Assembly (NCBI RefSeq): GCF_900182985.1
Contig: NZ_FXUY01000002.1
Span: forward strand, 622,501-686,500
Length of the DNA stretch: 64,000 bases
Reading direction: 5' to 3'
Source of the DNA: Pseudomonas helmanticensis
GTDB taxonomy: Bacteria > Pseudomonadota > Gammaproteobacteria > Pseudomonadales > Pseudomonadaceae
The notes under the pieces were generated by a model. The model was given only the letters and a program-made list of their open reading frames with translations. It was not told where the DNA came from and did not search any database. Position numbers and translations under genes: made by a program. This document shows positions 8,302 through 16,799 of the stretch, piece after piece; position 1 is the stretch's first letter; each line of letters opens with the position of its first letter.

Positions 8302-9342
8302 CTATTCATCGTCTGCCGGATGAACTCCAACTCGATTACGTCCGCCTCTCTTGGCCAAGTAGAGTCCTTTGTCAGCCAACTCGATCAGCATTTTTCGATC
8401 GTTGGTTTGATTGGGGGACAGCGTGGCGAGACCGATACTCACAGTAACCACAGACTCTGGCTTGGGCGAATGATTAGGGATCTTCAGCGCTTCAACTCTT
8501 TCGCGCAGATTTTCAGCGATCACCATGGCATCTGCTGATGAAGTAGCTGGCAAGATCACTGCGAACTCCTCACCGCCGTATCGCGCCGGCAAAAAGCCTT
8601 CACCCGTTACCGTATTGCGCATTGCACCAGCCACCTGCTTTAGCGTGTCGTCGCCCGCTTGGTGTCCGAAGCTATCGTTGAAGAGCTTGAAGAAGTCGAC
8701 ATCGACCATCAGTAGCGAGATCTCTATGCCTGCTTTGCTAGCGCTCTGCCATTCGGCCTGTAGAAATTCGTCAAAATGTCTGCGGTTTGCTAAATCCGTC
8801 AGCCCATCGGAATTAGCCAGGCGCTTCAGTTCGCCCATGGCTCGCTGCAACGTCAGGTTGGTATCCAATAATTGCTGTTGGCTCACCCTCAATGCTCTGT
8901 AGGCGTAATTCAATTTCCTAGCCGTTACAAAGGATCGTGAGTGGGATCGAATCCGAGCTATCAGCTCAATGGGATCAGGCAGCTTTACTAGGTAGTCATC
9001 TGCGCCTGCTTCAAAAGCCCGACTTTTCACCTTCGGATCTTCCTTAACGGACAGGGCGATAATGGGTATACCGCTGGTAAGCTCGTTTTTTCGATATTCC
9101 TGAATTAGCGATAGCCCATCAATCCCGGGCATGATCATATCCTGGAGAATTACTGTAGGTTTCACCCTTACAGCCTCTTTCACAGCCTGGGTCGAATCCG
9201 TGCAGTAATGAAACTCAAGATCACTTTCACTAGCCAATTGGCGGCGTACGGCCTCAACAATCATTTGCTGGTCATCGACTATCAAAATGATGACAGTCTC
9301 CTCCGAGGCTTCGGAAAACTCCTGAAGCTGCAACTCATTCAT
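8302..9342 (-). CDS. WspR-like response regulator diguanylate cyclase (REC-GGDEF)
   Basis: The product would make cyclic-di-GMP. Residues about 15-135 are a receiver domain (LIVDDQQMIVEAVRR, phospho-acceptor in VILQDMIMPGIDG, Lys in YLVKLPDP). A helical stalk follows, then a GGDEF domain with the active signature RYGGEEFAV and SDGLTDLANRRHFDEFL. It resembles P. aeruginosa WspR throughout, but no wsp chemosensory genes are near. Where WspR has the RxxD inhibitory I-site five residues before GGEEF, this protein reads GEGF, so product feedback at that site is probably lost. ATG 9342 is preferred; a TTG at 9399 would add 19 residues. Confidence 0.88.
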   Translation of the reverse strand: MNELQLQEFSEASEETVIILIVDDQQMIVEAVRRQLASESDLEFHYCTDSTQAVKEAVRVKPTVILQDMIMPGIDGLSLIQEYRKNELTSGIPIIALSVKEDPKVKSRAFEAGADDYLVKLPDPIELIARIRSHSRSFVTARKLNYAYRALRVSQQQLLDTNLTLQRAMGELKRLANSDGLTDLANRRHFDEFLQAEWQSASKAGIEISLLMVDVDFFKLFNDSFGHQAGDDTLKQVAGAMRNTVTGEGFLPARYGGEEFAVILPATSSADAMVIAENLRERVEALKIPNHSPKPESVVTVSIGLATLSPNQTNDRKMLIELADKGLYLAKRGGRNRVGVHPADDE

Positions 9343-9575
9343 GCTGCGCCCCGCCTCGCTGCCAAATGAAGGGATTATCTTGGAAACATTACTTATCAAT
9401 CAATAATTCGTAAGATACAACAATAGGAGGCCAACTCGTATCTTTCTGTCAGCTTTTGAACTGCGATGACTTCGCGAAGCAAGACAGCTACTCATTGCAA
9501 GCAAGCCATGCCCTCATTAAGGACTATTCGAGTGTGCAAAATTTAGACGTGTATGGGATTACGCACAAGGAATTA

Positions 9576-9893
9576 CTAAACTGATTCTATCGAGACAAGC
9601 TCAAAATATTTAAATTTTTTCTTCTTTGCTTCTGCTTTTGCCTGCTGCTCCGCGATGAGGCTACTCAGAGTGCTTGCATCGTAAATGAAGGTATCAGCCT
9701 TACCTTCGAATTCGGTCGTGACACGTAGAGTCACCCTCAGCTTTGGCGACCTAGATGTGGCAACCTTGCGAGCCTTTGATACGTGTTGCGAGTCTGCTGT
9801 GATGCGTGAGTCCTGAACTTCTGGACTGGGCTCATTGCTGCCCAAGCCAAAAAGCGCTTGGCGCATTTCTGCCTCGGTAAGATTTTCTTTCAT
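9576..9893 (-). CDS. conserved hypothetical protein
   Basis: A protein of about 105 residues with a variable polar N terminus and a conserved-looking C-terminal half: KLRVTLRVTTEFEG, FIYDASTLSSLIAEQQ, a Lys-rich helix (KAEAKKKKFKYFEL) and VSIESV. I recall similar unannotated proteins in Pseudomonas genomes but no function. ATG 9893 has GAGG 9 bases upstream, which supports this start over the upstream one at 9911. It stands alone between the cyclase and the MarR gene. Confidence 0.6.
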   Translation of the reverse strand: MKENLTEAEMRQALFGLGSNEPSPEVQDSRITADSQHVSKARKVATSRSPKLRVTLRVTTEFEGKADTFIYDASTLSSLIAEQQAKAEAKKKKFKYFELVSIESV

Positions 9894-10114
9894 TGAGATG
9901 CCTCGTTGCACTTACGTTGGTTGACCAGCTTTTCAAAAATTTGGCATCCAAGCCTGGGTAGGGAATTGCCCCCAGCCCTTCCATTCAGGGATGGGTAAAA
10001 AATCACTGAGGGCCTATTCCCAGTTAAGCAGTTCTCTATGGACAGCTTGAATAGAAACAGGGATTTCCCGCTGCCAATCCAATGAGACAACAACGCCCTC
10101 AAGAAATTGAGCAG

Positions 10115-10564
10115 TTATTTCTTTTCGATCAGCCGGTCACGGATGCCAGCTACAGCAGCTTGGATCTCCATGATCTTCTCAGTGCTCAATCCAACGGCAT
10201 CCTGAATGCAGTTCGGTACCTTAAGGGCCTCTGCCTTCAGTGCCCATCCCGCCTCAGTGAGCTTTACGCGCACCTGACGCTCATCCTGCGGGTCTCGACT
10301 GCGAGTAATCAAACCCGCGCTTTCGAGGCGCTTTACCAATGGAGTGAGCGTACTCGATTCCAGAAACAGCTTGTTCCCTAGATCCTTGATGATCTGATCA
10401 TTCTCGGCCCAAAGCGTCACCATCAACAGATATTGCGGGTACGTCAGGCCGAGCGACTCCAGCATCGGACGGTAGTACTGCGTGAGTGCATGACCAGCCG
10501 AATAAATCGAGAAGCATAAAAAATCATTCAGCGGCGCGAAGTCGCTTTTACCTTCTTCTGACAC
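10115..10564 (-). CDS. MarR/OhrR-type transcriptional repressor
   Basis: A protein of about 149 residues of the MarR family, closest in layout to the peroxide-sensing OhrR group. The reactive-cysteine region FLCFSIYSA lies near the N terminus, followed by LGLTYPQYLLMVTLW, the winged HTH (LFLESSTLTPLVKRLESAGLI) given in part as LESSTLTPLVKRLE, and the wing RDPQDERQVRVKLTEAG. The start is a GTG at 10564 with AAAGGAGGGACTAAG in front, an excellent ribosome-binding site; the frame upstream lacks one. It is divergent from a secreted alpha/beta hydrolase, with palindromic sequence in the shared promoter region, so it probably represses that gene in response to organic peroxides or electrophiles (inference). 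Confidence 0.85.
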   Translation of the reverse strand: MSEEGKSDFAPLNDFLCFSIYSAGHALTQYYRPMLESLGLTYPQYLLMVTLWAENDQIIKDLGNKLFLESSTLTPLVKRLESAGLITRSRDPQDERQVRVKLTEAGWALKAEALKVPNCIQDAVGLSTEKIMEIQAAVAGIRDRLIEKK

Positions 10565-10587
10565 CTTAGTCCCTCCTTTAGTCTGAG

Positions 10588-10605
10588 ATAACACGTTATT
10601 ACGTG
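10588..10605. promoter_or_regulatory. overlapping inverted repeats, candidate MarR/OhrR operator
   Basis: ATAAC-AC-GTTAT (10588-10599) overlaps CACGT-TATT-ACGTG (10592-10605). Both lie in the 163-base divergent promoter region between the MarR gene and the hydrolase gene, as expected for a MarR dimer site. Confidence 0.55.
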
Positions 10606-10727
10606 CACGATTCAATCGCAAGCCATTGACAGGAAATTTTTCCTGGCGCAGGATTGCTACCAAGGCGATTAAATCGCACACAAAGCATTTTCAAACCAAC
10701 AGTTTTTCCCGACAGGTAGACATTCGC

Positions 10728-11498
10728 ATGAAAAAGATTTTCTCTGGCTTAGCACTCGCCACCGCACTCCTCGCAGGCGGTATTGCCCACGCAGCTGACG
10801 CAAAGCCAACTATCGTACTGGTTCACGGTGCTTTCGCTGATTCAAGCAGCTGGAATGGCGTTATCAAGATTCTGGAAAGGGATGGCTACCCAGTCATCGC
10901 AGCCTCCAACCCATTGCGCAGCCTCAAAGGTGACGCTCAATCCGTTGCGGAATTGCTGGCATCCATCAAAACCCCTGTTGTCTTGGTCGGCCACTCCTAC
11001 GGCGGCCCCGTCATCTCCGAAGCCGCTTACGGCCAATCCAACGTCAAATCGTTGGTTTACGTAGCAGGTGTGGCACCTGAAGCTGGAGAATCGACGGCTG
11101 ATCTGGCTGGCAAGTTCCCAGGCGCAACCTTAGGCCCAACTCTGGCTCCACCTGTTGAGTTGGCTGACGGTAATAAAGATCTCTACATTCAGCAGGACAA
11201 ATTCCACGCTCAATTCGCCGCTGATGTACCAGCCGCCGAAGCTAAGCTGATGGCCGCGACTCAGCGCCCTGTGACCGCAGAAGCACTCAACGAGAAGTCG
11301 ACTGAGCCAGCTTGGAAAACCGTTCCGTCCTATTTCGTTTATGGCGACCTGGACAAGAACATCCCGGCTCAAGCCCAAGTGTTCATGGCTGAACGCGCGC
11401 ACGCCAAAGAAGTTGTGAGGGTCAAAGGCGGTTCGCACGTAGTGATGGTTTCCAATCCTAAAATCGTCGCGAATTTGATTGAAAAAGCAGCGAAATGA
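10728..11498 (+). CDS. secreted alpha/beta hydrolase
   Basis: A 256-residue protein with a clear Sec signal peptide (MKKIFSGLALATALLAGG, cleavage after AHA). The alpha/beta-hydrolase fold follows: oxyanion region VLVHGAFADSSSW, nucleophile Ser in VGHSYGGPV, acid region YGDLDKNI, and the His in GGSHVVMVSNP. The natural substrate is unknown; relatives are annotated simply as periplasmic hydrolases or esterases. ATG 10728 is chosen because it begins the signal peptide. It is divergent from an OhrR-like regulator, which suggests induction by peroxide or a related toxic compound. Confidence 0.85.
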   Translation: MKKIFSGLALATALLAGGIAHAADAKPTIVLVHGAFADSSSWNGVIKILERDGYPVIAASNPLRSLKGDAQSVAELLASIKTPVVLVGHSYGGPVISEAAYGQSNVKSLVYVAGVAPEAGESTADLAGKFPGATLGPTLAPPVELADGNKDLYIQQDKFHAQFAADVPAAEAKLMAATQRPVTAEALNEKSTEPAWKTVPSYFVYGDLDKNIPAQAQVFMAERAHAKEVVRVKGGSHVVMVSNPKIVANLIEKAAK

Positions 11499-11596
11499 AA
11501 CTCAGGACGGTTGCCAAGAGGCTAATTCGATTGGTAACTGGCCGGTCTACTAAACGTACGTTTGCTGAAAGCACACTCCAGCATTTTTTTGAGCCA

Positions 11597-11612
11597 GGAG
11601 TTGATCAACTCC
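11597..11612. repeat. 16-bp perfect palindrome
   Basis: GGAGTTGATCAACTCC is fully self-complementary. It sits 100 bases after the hydrolase stop and 180 bases before the terminator. It could be a regulator site or a hairpin in the 3' untranslated region. Confidence 0.45.
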
Positions 11613-11777
11613 GAAGTCAGAATGCTGAGTGGTGCAAGCTAGAGGGACTCCGTGGAGAACCCACAACGTTTTGTGATGAGCAGGAAACGGAGTCTCAATT
11701 TCTATCAGCGCAGTTTCACAAATTTTTCACGTTGTCTAACCTACGTTGACTTTGCTCCTTTCTGATTTCTGATTTTT

Positions 11778-11806
11778 AGCCCGCGCTTAGACGCGGGCTT
11801 TTCTTT
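11778..11806 (+). terminator. rho-independent terminator
   Basis: AGCCCGCG pairs with CGCGGGCT around a 6-base loop and is followed by TTTCTTT. It lies about 280 bases after the alpha/beta hydrolase stop. Confidence 0.8.
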
Positions 11807-12012
11807 GCCTACGCGACAGATAGGCCCCCTCTCTGCCCTCCCGTACGGCCATTCGGCAAACGCAAGAATCCCGGGTCGATGGACTTTTTCTAAAGAACGC
11901 CAAACTCACTCAACGGTAAAATCAGCTTTATAAATATTTAGTTACAAATAGTGGCGCTTCGCCTGTTCTACAGCCATCATTCGCGCTCAAAAAATAAGAA
12001 TGGATTCGAGAG

Positions 12013-12318
12013 ATGAACTGGGAAGTGACGGTTTCCGTCGATAGCGCGCTGTATCCGCTTGGTGTTGTACAGCGAGTTTCCTACGCTCTGGCACCCACCT
12101 TAACGGTACAGATCCGGCAGACAGAGAATCAGATTCACCTTGATGCGTTTCCCACGCTACTGATCGGCGGCGCCGGAGCAGTCCTATCCAAACAAGAAGC
12201 ACGCGAGACAATTCTGTGCAATCTGAACGATTTCGCGTTGCGCGAGCGTATTCGGAATGAGACCTCTGGCCTGAGAGAAATACTTGCAAATGCTGCCCTC
12301 CGCGGAGCTGGCATGTGA
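12013..12318 (+). CDS. hxsD: His-Xaa-Ser system protein HxsD
   Basis: A 101-residue protein that opens the four-gene His-Xaa-Ser system. It begins MNWEVTVSVDSALYPLGVVQ and has the short beta-rich layout of HxsD, which is always found next to the paired radical-SAM enzymes of this system. Its exact role is not established; a small accessory or leader-recognition role is an inference. The stop overlaps the next start (GTGA), so translation is coupled to hxsB. The identification rests mainly on operon context. Confidence 0.85.
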   Translation: MNWEVTVSVDSALYPLGVVQRVSYALAPTLTVQIRQTENQIHLDAFPTLLIGGAGAVLSKQEARETILCNLNDFALRERIRNETSGLREILANAALRGAGM

Positions 12319-13805
12319 GCATCATGCTGATAGCCAAAGAGGCAAGCTACCGGTTGCTACCGTTCCGTTTTTTACGGATCGATGAGCATCGCAGCGAGAG
12401 TATTTTGCTTACCGCTGAAACAGGTGAGTTTCTTTTTGTCTCGGAAAAGCAGCTAAAGGATATTGTCCACAAGGCCGTGGATACAGCCTCCGCTCATTAC
12501 AAAGACCTTCTCGCCCGCCACTTTATCTTTGAGCCGAATGGTCACGATCCATTTCCTGAAATGGCGGCACAATTTCGTAGTCGTAAAAACTTTGTCCTCA
12601 ATGGACCTGCGCTGCACATTTTCGTTGTCACTCTGCGCTGCAACCATACCTGCGCTTATTGCCAAGTCTCCCGTGCCCCACTGAGTGGTTCGGGTCATGA
12701 CATGTCAGCCGAGCATGCTGAACTGGCAGTGGATCGGATGTTTGAGGCTCCCTCCCCCGTACTCACAGTCGAGTTTCAAGGTGGCGAACCTTTGCTGGCG
12801 TTTGACCGCATCCGACAAATTGTTGGGTTGGTCGAAGCCCGTAACGCAGTGCAGCAACGCAGCATCCAGTACGTCGTCACGACGACTCTCCATCACCTAA
12901 ATGTCGAGATTCTGAATTTCGCCAAGCAACACAACATTCAATTTTCCACTTCACTGGACGGTCCAGAGTTTCTGCACAACGCCAACCGGCCAGCACCGAC
13001 CAGAGATGCTTACAAGCGAACGATTGAAGGCATCGAACAAGTAAGGGCATGGCTGGGTCACGATGCAGTTTCGGCACTGACAACCATCACCTCCAAGAGC
13101 TTGGAGCATCCTCACGCGATAATTGACGAGTACGTGGCCCAAGGGTTCACCAACATCTCTCTGCGCCCCTTGAGCCCTTACGGATTCGCGAAGAAATCCG
13201 CGAAGCGCCTGGACTATTCGATGGATGAGTTCATCGGTTTTTACAGGGAGGCTTTGTCGTATCTGATGAAGCTGAATGCTCAAGGGACGTTCATCTCAGA
13301 AGGATACGCATCACTCCTGCTGACGAACATGTTGACTCCGTTTGCATCCGGCTATGTAGATCTGCGCTCCCCCCTGGGCGCAGGACTGGGAACTCTCGTT
13401 TACAACTACGACGGCGATGTCTACCCCTCAGATGAATCCCGCATGCTTCTCGAAATGGGTGAGGACGGATTGAAGCTCGGCAGTGTGCACCAACCTCTGA
13501 AGGAGCTGCTCCAATCGCCAGTGATTGATATGTTGCTGTCCGCAGGTGTGGCAGAAGCGTTACCAGGATGTTCTGACTGTGCGCTGGTCCCCTATTGCGG
13601 AGCAGACCCCATTGAGCATTTTGCCCGCCAAGGGGATCCGATCGGACACCGCGCGTTCAGCAGCTTCTGTCAAAAAAATACTGCATTGCTCACGCACCTT
13701 TTTCGCTTGCTGCGTGATGGGGACAACGAGACTCAAAAAACCCTTTTGTCCTGGCTAACGCGAAGCTCTTTGAGCGCCCTTCCCTCACCTGGTTATAGGG
13801 GCTAA
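12315..13805 (+). CDS. hxsB: His-Xaa-Ser system radical SAM maturase HxsB
   Basis: A 496-residue radical-SAM enzyme thought to modify the HxsA repeat protein together with HxsC. The cluster motif is CNHTCAYC (about residue 110-117), followed by the GGEP motif (EFQGGEPLL). The C-terminal part carries a Cys-rich SPASM-like region: GCSDCALVPYCG and a last Cys in SFCQKN. Start is a GTG at 12315 overlapping the hxsD stop, or an ATG 9 bases later. The stop is 2 bases before hxsC. No homologue has a published reaction that I know of; Cys-rich SPASM regions usually bind auxiliary Fe-S clusters for peptide modification. Confidence 0.9.
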   Translation: MSIMLIAKEASYRLLPFRFLRIDEHRSESILLTAETGEFLFVSEKQLKDIVHKAVDTASAHYKDLLARHFIFEPNGHDPFPEMAAQFRSRKNFVLNGPALHIFVVTLRCNHTCAYCQVSRAPLSGSGHDMSAEHAELAVDRMFEAPSPVLTVEFQGGEPLLAFDRIRQIVGLVEARNAVQQRSIQYVVTTTLHHLNVEILNFAKQHNIQFSTSLDGPEFLHNANRPAPTRDAYKRTIEGIEQVRAWLGHDAVSALTTITSKSLEHPHAIIDEYVAQGFTNISLRPLSPYGFAKKSAKRLDYSMDEFIGFYREALSYLMKLNAQGTFISEGYASLLLTNMLTPFASGYVDLRSPLGAGLGTLVYNYDGDVYPSDESRMLLEMGEDGLKLGSVHQPLKELLQSPVIDMLLSAGVAEALPGCSDCALVPYCGADPIEHFARQGDPIGHRAFSSFCQKNTALLTHLFRLLRDGDNETQKTLLSWLTRSSLSALPSPGYRG

Positions 13806-13807
13806 AG

Positions 13808-15046
13808 ATGCTACGACTCGACACGCAATTTGAGATTCTCAATCTGACGGCACCCAAGCTATTCAAAGTCATCACTCCAGAAGAATTCATTTCCCAAGGT
13901 GTGGCCGTGTGCGCAGGTGAAGCTTCTTTTGATGACTTAATGCTATGGCTCGACCAATCCTCCACCGCCAATCTGGACCAATGGCTCTCAGTTCCTGTTG
14001 GTGGTTTTTTGGTATCAGGCCACCCGCATCCAGTAGGTCCCATAAGCGCAGCTTTGTTGACCAATCCCAAAGATCCATTGGTTGTGCAGCCGGGGGATGT
14101 CATCGCGGTTAGACCTGGAACGAGCGTCGTACGTGTCCTCTATCGCAGGGGTGCCAATAGCAATCTGTTGTTCATGACTGATCGATGCAACAGCCTATGT
14201 CTGATGTGCTCTCAGCCTCCAAAGGACATCGATGACAGGTGGCACATCGAGGAGAACCTGAAGCTAATCGATTTGGTCGACCCGGGCGCCGAACAACTGG
14301 GTATTAGTGGCGGAGAGCCCACGCTGTACAGGTCGGGCTTGCTCGCCATCATTGAACACGCCAAACGGGTACTGCCTGAAAAATCCTTGCACATTTTGAG
14401 CAACGGTCGGTTGCTGAGTGATGCCACGTGGATCGATGACCTTCGACAAGTAAGTCACCCAAGTCTCAGTTGGGGCGTTCCTTTGTACGCCGACAATGCA
14501 GAGGACCACGACAACGTCGTCCAAGCCCCAGGCGCATTCAGCGAAACAATAGTCGGCCTCTACAACCTCCAACGTGCGGGGCAAAAGATAGAAATCCGCA
14601 TGGTACTGAGCAGGCTGACGACGCCTCGGCTTCCCGAGTGGGCGCATTTCGTGTTTCGTAACTTGCCTTTCGTGCACCACGTTGCGCTCATGGGTATTGA
14701 GAACACGGGGCTCGCTAAGAAAAATCACGATCAGCTCTGGATAGATCCGGCGGACTACCAGGAAAAGCTCATTAAGGCAGCTTTTTTCCTCGACATCCGC
14801 GGCATCGCTGTTTCGATTTACAACCTGCCTCTATGCGTACTCGATCCGATGCTAGGGCGCTTCTACCGGCAGAGTATTTCAGACTGGAAAAACCTGTTTA
14901 TCGATGCCTGCCAAACGTGCTCGGCTACTCACGCATGTGCGGGCTTTTTCAAATCCCATTCATCTCGCTGGCAAAGCCGGAACATCCATCCGCTAACCAT
15001 CGAAGACCTTAAAAATATGCAGGGAGCACAATATGAAACTGCTTGA
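13808..15046 (+). CDS. hxsC: His-Xaa-Ser system radical SAM maturase HxsC
   Basis: A 412-residue second radical-SAM enzyme of the system. An N-terminal region of about 110 residues precedes the cluster motif CNSLCLMC. LGISGGEPTL follows. The C-terminal cysteines are in CQTCSATHACAGFF. It overlaps the hxsA start by 14 bases, so the pair is probably translationally coupled. HxsB and HxsC always occur together in this family, which suggests either two successive modifications or an obligate heteromer (inference). Confidence 0.9.
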   Translation: MLRLDTQFEILNLTAPKLFKVITPEEFISQGVAVCAGEASFDDLMLWLDQSSTANLDQWLSVPVGGFLVSGHPHPVGPISAALLTNPKDPLVVQPGDVIAVRPGTSVVRVLYRRGANSNLLFMTDRCNSLCLMCSQPPKDIDDRWHIEENLKLIDLVDPGAEQLGISGGEPTLYRSGLLAIIEHAKRVLPEKSLHILSNGRLLSDATWIDDLRQVSHPSLSWGVPLYADNAEDHDNVVQAPGAFSETIVGLYNLQRAGQKIEIRMVLSRLTTPRLPEWAHFVFRNLPFVHHVALMGIENTGLAKKNHDQLWIDPADYQEKLIKAAFFLDIRGIAVSIYNLPLCVLDPMLGRFYRQSISDWKNLFIDACQTCSATHACAGFFKSHSSRWQSRNIHPLTIEDLKNMQGAQYETA

Positions 15047-15653
15047 TCGTTGGAAGCTTCTGATCGGCCAATCAATGGCCTTGATCCCCATCATTGGCAG
15101 CCCCATGGCAGATGCCAGCACGACTCAATTGGCATTGGCGGACTGGCTGCCAAATCCCCAAAGCGCACCACCGGCATTCAACAACACCCTGAATGCGAAA
15201 GACGCGATCAACGTCTACGCAGGACATAGTTCACACAGTTCCCACAGCTCGCATAGTTCTCATTACAGCAGCTCGGGTGGCTACAGCGCGCCAAGTGCCT
15301 ACACCGCGCCAACCAGCACTCTTCTTTCCTCGCCTTCAACACCCAGCACTGCAACTCACGCCACCGTCAGTACACCGAGCACGACATCTTCCAAGCCTTC
15401 TACCAGTACGGCAACGCGATCGAATGTCTACTCAGCCAGACCTGCCAAGCCCACAGCAGCGGATCTGTCGATGCTTGTTCGACGTGTTCAATTGGCTTTG
15501 ATGATCAAAAAATATTACGCGGGGCCGATCGATGGTGTGCTCAACAACAGCGTCCGTGGTTCGCTTATGGCGTTCCAAGTAGATTCGGCGATTGTAAGCA
15601 GTGGCAAGATGGATACACCGACACTGAACGCATTGGGCATCGCTATTCCATAG
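15033..15653 (+). CDS. hxsA: His-Xaa-Ser repeat protein HxsA (modification target)
   Basis: A 206-residue envelope protein, the presumed substrate of HxsB/HxsC. The N-terminal about 25 residues look like a signal sequence (SMALIPIIGSPMADA). A His-Ser-Ser repeat follows (GHSSHSSHSSHSSHYSSS, residues about 65-82), then a Ser/Thr/Pro-rich low-complexity linker to about residue 145. The C terminus resembles a peptidoglycan-binding domain 1: LVRRVQLALMIKKYYAGPID and GSLMAFQ. GGGAG precedes ATG 15033. The layout suggests a cell-wall-anchored peptide with modified His or Ser residues, perhaps binding metal; that is inference. Confidence 0.9.
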   Translation: MKLLDRWKLLIGQSMALIPIIGSPMADASTTQLALADWLPNPQSAPPAFNNTLNAKDAINVYAGHSSHSSHSSHSSHYSSSGGYSAPSAYTAPTSTLLSSPSTPSTATHATVSTPSTTSSKPSTSTATRSNVYSARPAKPTAADLSMLVRRVQLALMIKKYYAGPIDGVLNNSVRGSLMAFQVDSAIVSSGKMDTPTLNALGIAIP

Positions 15654-15701
15654 TTTTGAGGACGGGGCTTTGGTAGTCAGGAACGGATCTCTACCTGATC
15701 A

Positions 15702-15893
15702 TTAGGTTTCAGTGCAGGACTCAGTGAACTCAGCAAGCTCTGTATACGCCTGCACATAGGCCGCATCCGCACGCACCAGTTCATCTTGTAACGCTTGGTT
15801 TTTCAAAACCTTGATAGCTATCATCTGCCGCGCTGAGCGCGCACGCTTAACTGCATCGAGATACGGTTTTAGGCAGTCGGAATCCATGCGCAT
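15702..15893 (-). CDS. small hypothetical protein
   Basis: A 63-residue helical, charged protein (LDAVKRARSARQMIAIKVLKN in part: ARSARQMIAIKVLKN). A GGAGG lies 10 bases before the ATG at 15893, with a second in-frame ATG two codons later, which supports real translation. It is antisense-facing to hxsA, and its 3' end is about 48 bases from the hxsA stop. No family recognised. Confidence 0.5.
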   Translation of the reverse strand: MRMDSDCLKPYLDAVKRARSARQMIAIKVLKNQALQDELVRADAAYVQAYTELAEFTESCTET

Positions 15894-16097
15894 GTGTGAT
15901 CAACCTCCAGGTGAGTGCTTTTAGACCAACTGAATAATTCCAAACTTTTATTACGAATTTTCCTCCAGTAAATCCCTTTCGGCACACGAGAGGGCATGAC
16001 TGGTAGGCAATTTACATAGCGCCCGTAGAGCACGATCAAAGCTAAATACATCTTACAGAGCGAATACAACCGACAAAGCTCCGACCATTAGCTCAGC

Positions 16098-16308
16098 TCA
16101 AAGGCAGCGCTTGCCCTCTTTAAATCTTAATTCCTGAAAGCTACCGTCGGCTGAAAAAATTCGGACCGACGCAGCTTCATTAATCAAAATTTCCGCTGAC
16201 ATTTTCACAATATCTTCTTTAGCCTGTGCTTCAAGCTTCGCTCGTTTCGATCCGCCTTTGTAAAGCGCCCAACCCGTGGGGGGTTTTCAATATGGAATAG
16301 ACATTCAT
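16098..16308 (-). pseudogene. small DUF2188-like gene with a frameshift in a six-C run
   Basis: Two frames join into one sensible protein of about 69 residues: MNVYSILKTP, then (after shifting one base) GWALYKGGSKRAKLEAQAK, and RIFSADGSFQELRF near the end. The break falls in a run of six C on the coding strand (16278-16283). With five C the frame is continuous. The beta-beta-helix-beta pattern resembles DUF2188 proteins. The ATG at 16308 overlaps the stop of the upstream remnant as ATGA. This is either a true frameshift, a slippery contingency tract, or a sequencing error. Confidence 0.55.
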
Positions 16309-16568
16309 ATGTCTTGCCTACCTTGAAAACAAGAGTCTACTTTTGACTTAAAAAGAAAATCAAATTGACCCATGAAACTTTCAAGCCAATAAAAATTTCT
16401 ACCTGCTTTCGGGCATCGTTTCTACCCTAATGCCTCTAAATTTTCACAGCTCAAACTAGTTCGCTCTATATAATTCCACCAATCAAAAGAATAACCGCTT
16501 TTACCGCGATCATACTGAATAAAGTCATGCAGTAAAGTCGACGTCCACACGCACAAAATATTAGACAT
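16305..16568 (-). pseudogene. small gene interrupted by an in-frame TAG, upstream partner of the DUF2188-like gene
   Basis: From ATG 16568 a frame of 48 codons (MSNILCVWTSTLLHDF, then YDRGKSGYSFDWWNY) reaches a TAG at 16422-16424, then continues open for 38 more codons (AGRNFYWLESFMGQFDFLF) to a TGA that overlaps the next gene's ATG. The aromatic-rich composition on both sides and the ATGA coupling suggest one original gene of about 87 residues with a nonsense mutation. I do not recognise the family. The region is AT-rich, so a chance frame remains possible. Confidence 0.45.
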
Positions 16569-16799
16569 CGTAAAACTTTATTTCATCAATAACCTAGCAA
16601 CCCCCGACTGGTGAAATTTTTTTTCTTAACCACTTGTTAACCAGCTACGCAGAAGATGACCATGAGATGCTGGGCTGGGTCGACGTTGCATGGCTGTTTG
16701 GTTAAGTCGGTTGCAATCCGGAAAGAGAAGTCATGGCGACAACTCCTTTCCATACCCAGTTCTGAGCTTTTTCCCTTTATGACTTCGAAGGATCCCGCC

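Larger units (their letters stand above)
11499..12012. other. intergenic region between hydrolase and hxs operon
   Basis: About 510 bases. It contains a perfect 16-bp palindrome (11597-11612), a strong terminator (11778-11806), and an AT-rich stretch near 11920-11945 that could carry the hxs promoter. A frame at 11495-11749 overlaps the hydrolase stop but looks non-coding. Confidence 0.5.

Noticed and set aside
9413..9586. 58-codon plus-strand frame after AGGAGG near 9427
   Set aside because: No ATG/GTG start at the right distance from the AGGAGG; may be chance or a remnant.
11495..11749. 84-residue frame overlapping the hydrolase stop
   Set aside because: Composition does not look like a protein and it contains the GGAGTTGATCAACTCC palindrome.
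15869..16069. 66-residue minus-strand frame upstream of the small gene at 15702
   Set aside because: It overlaps the ribosome-binding site and start of that gene and has no better support.
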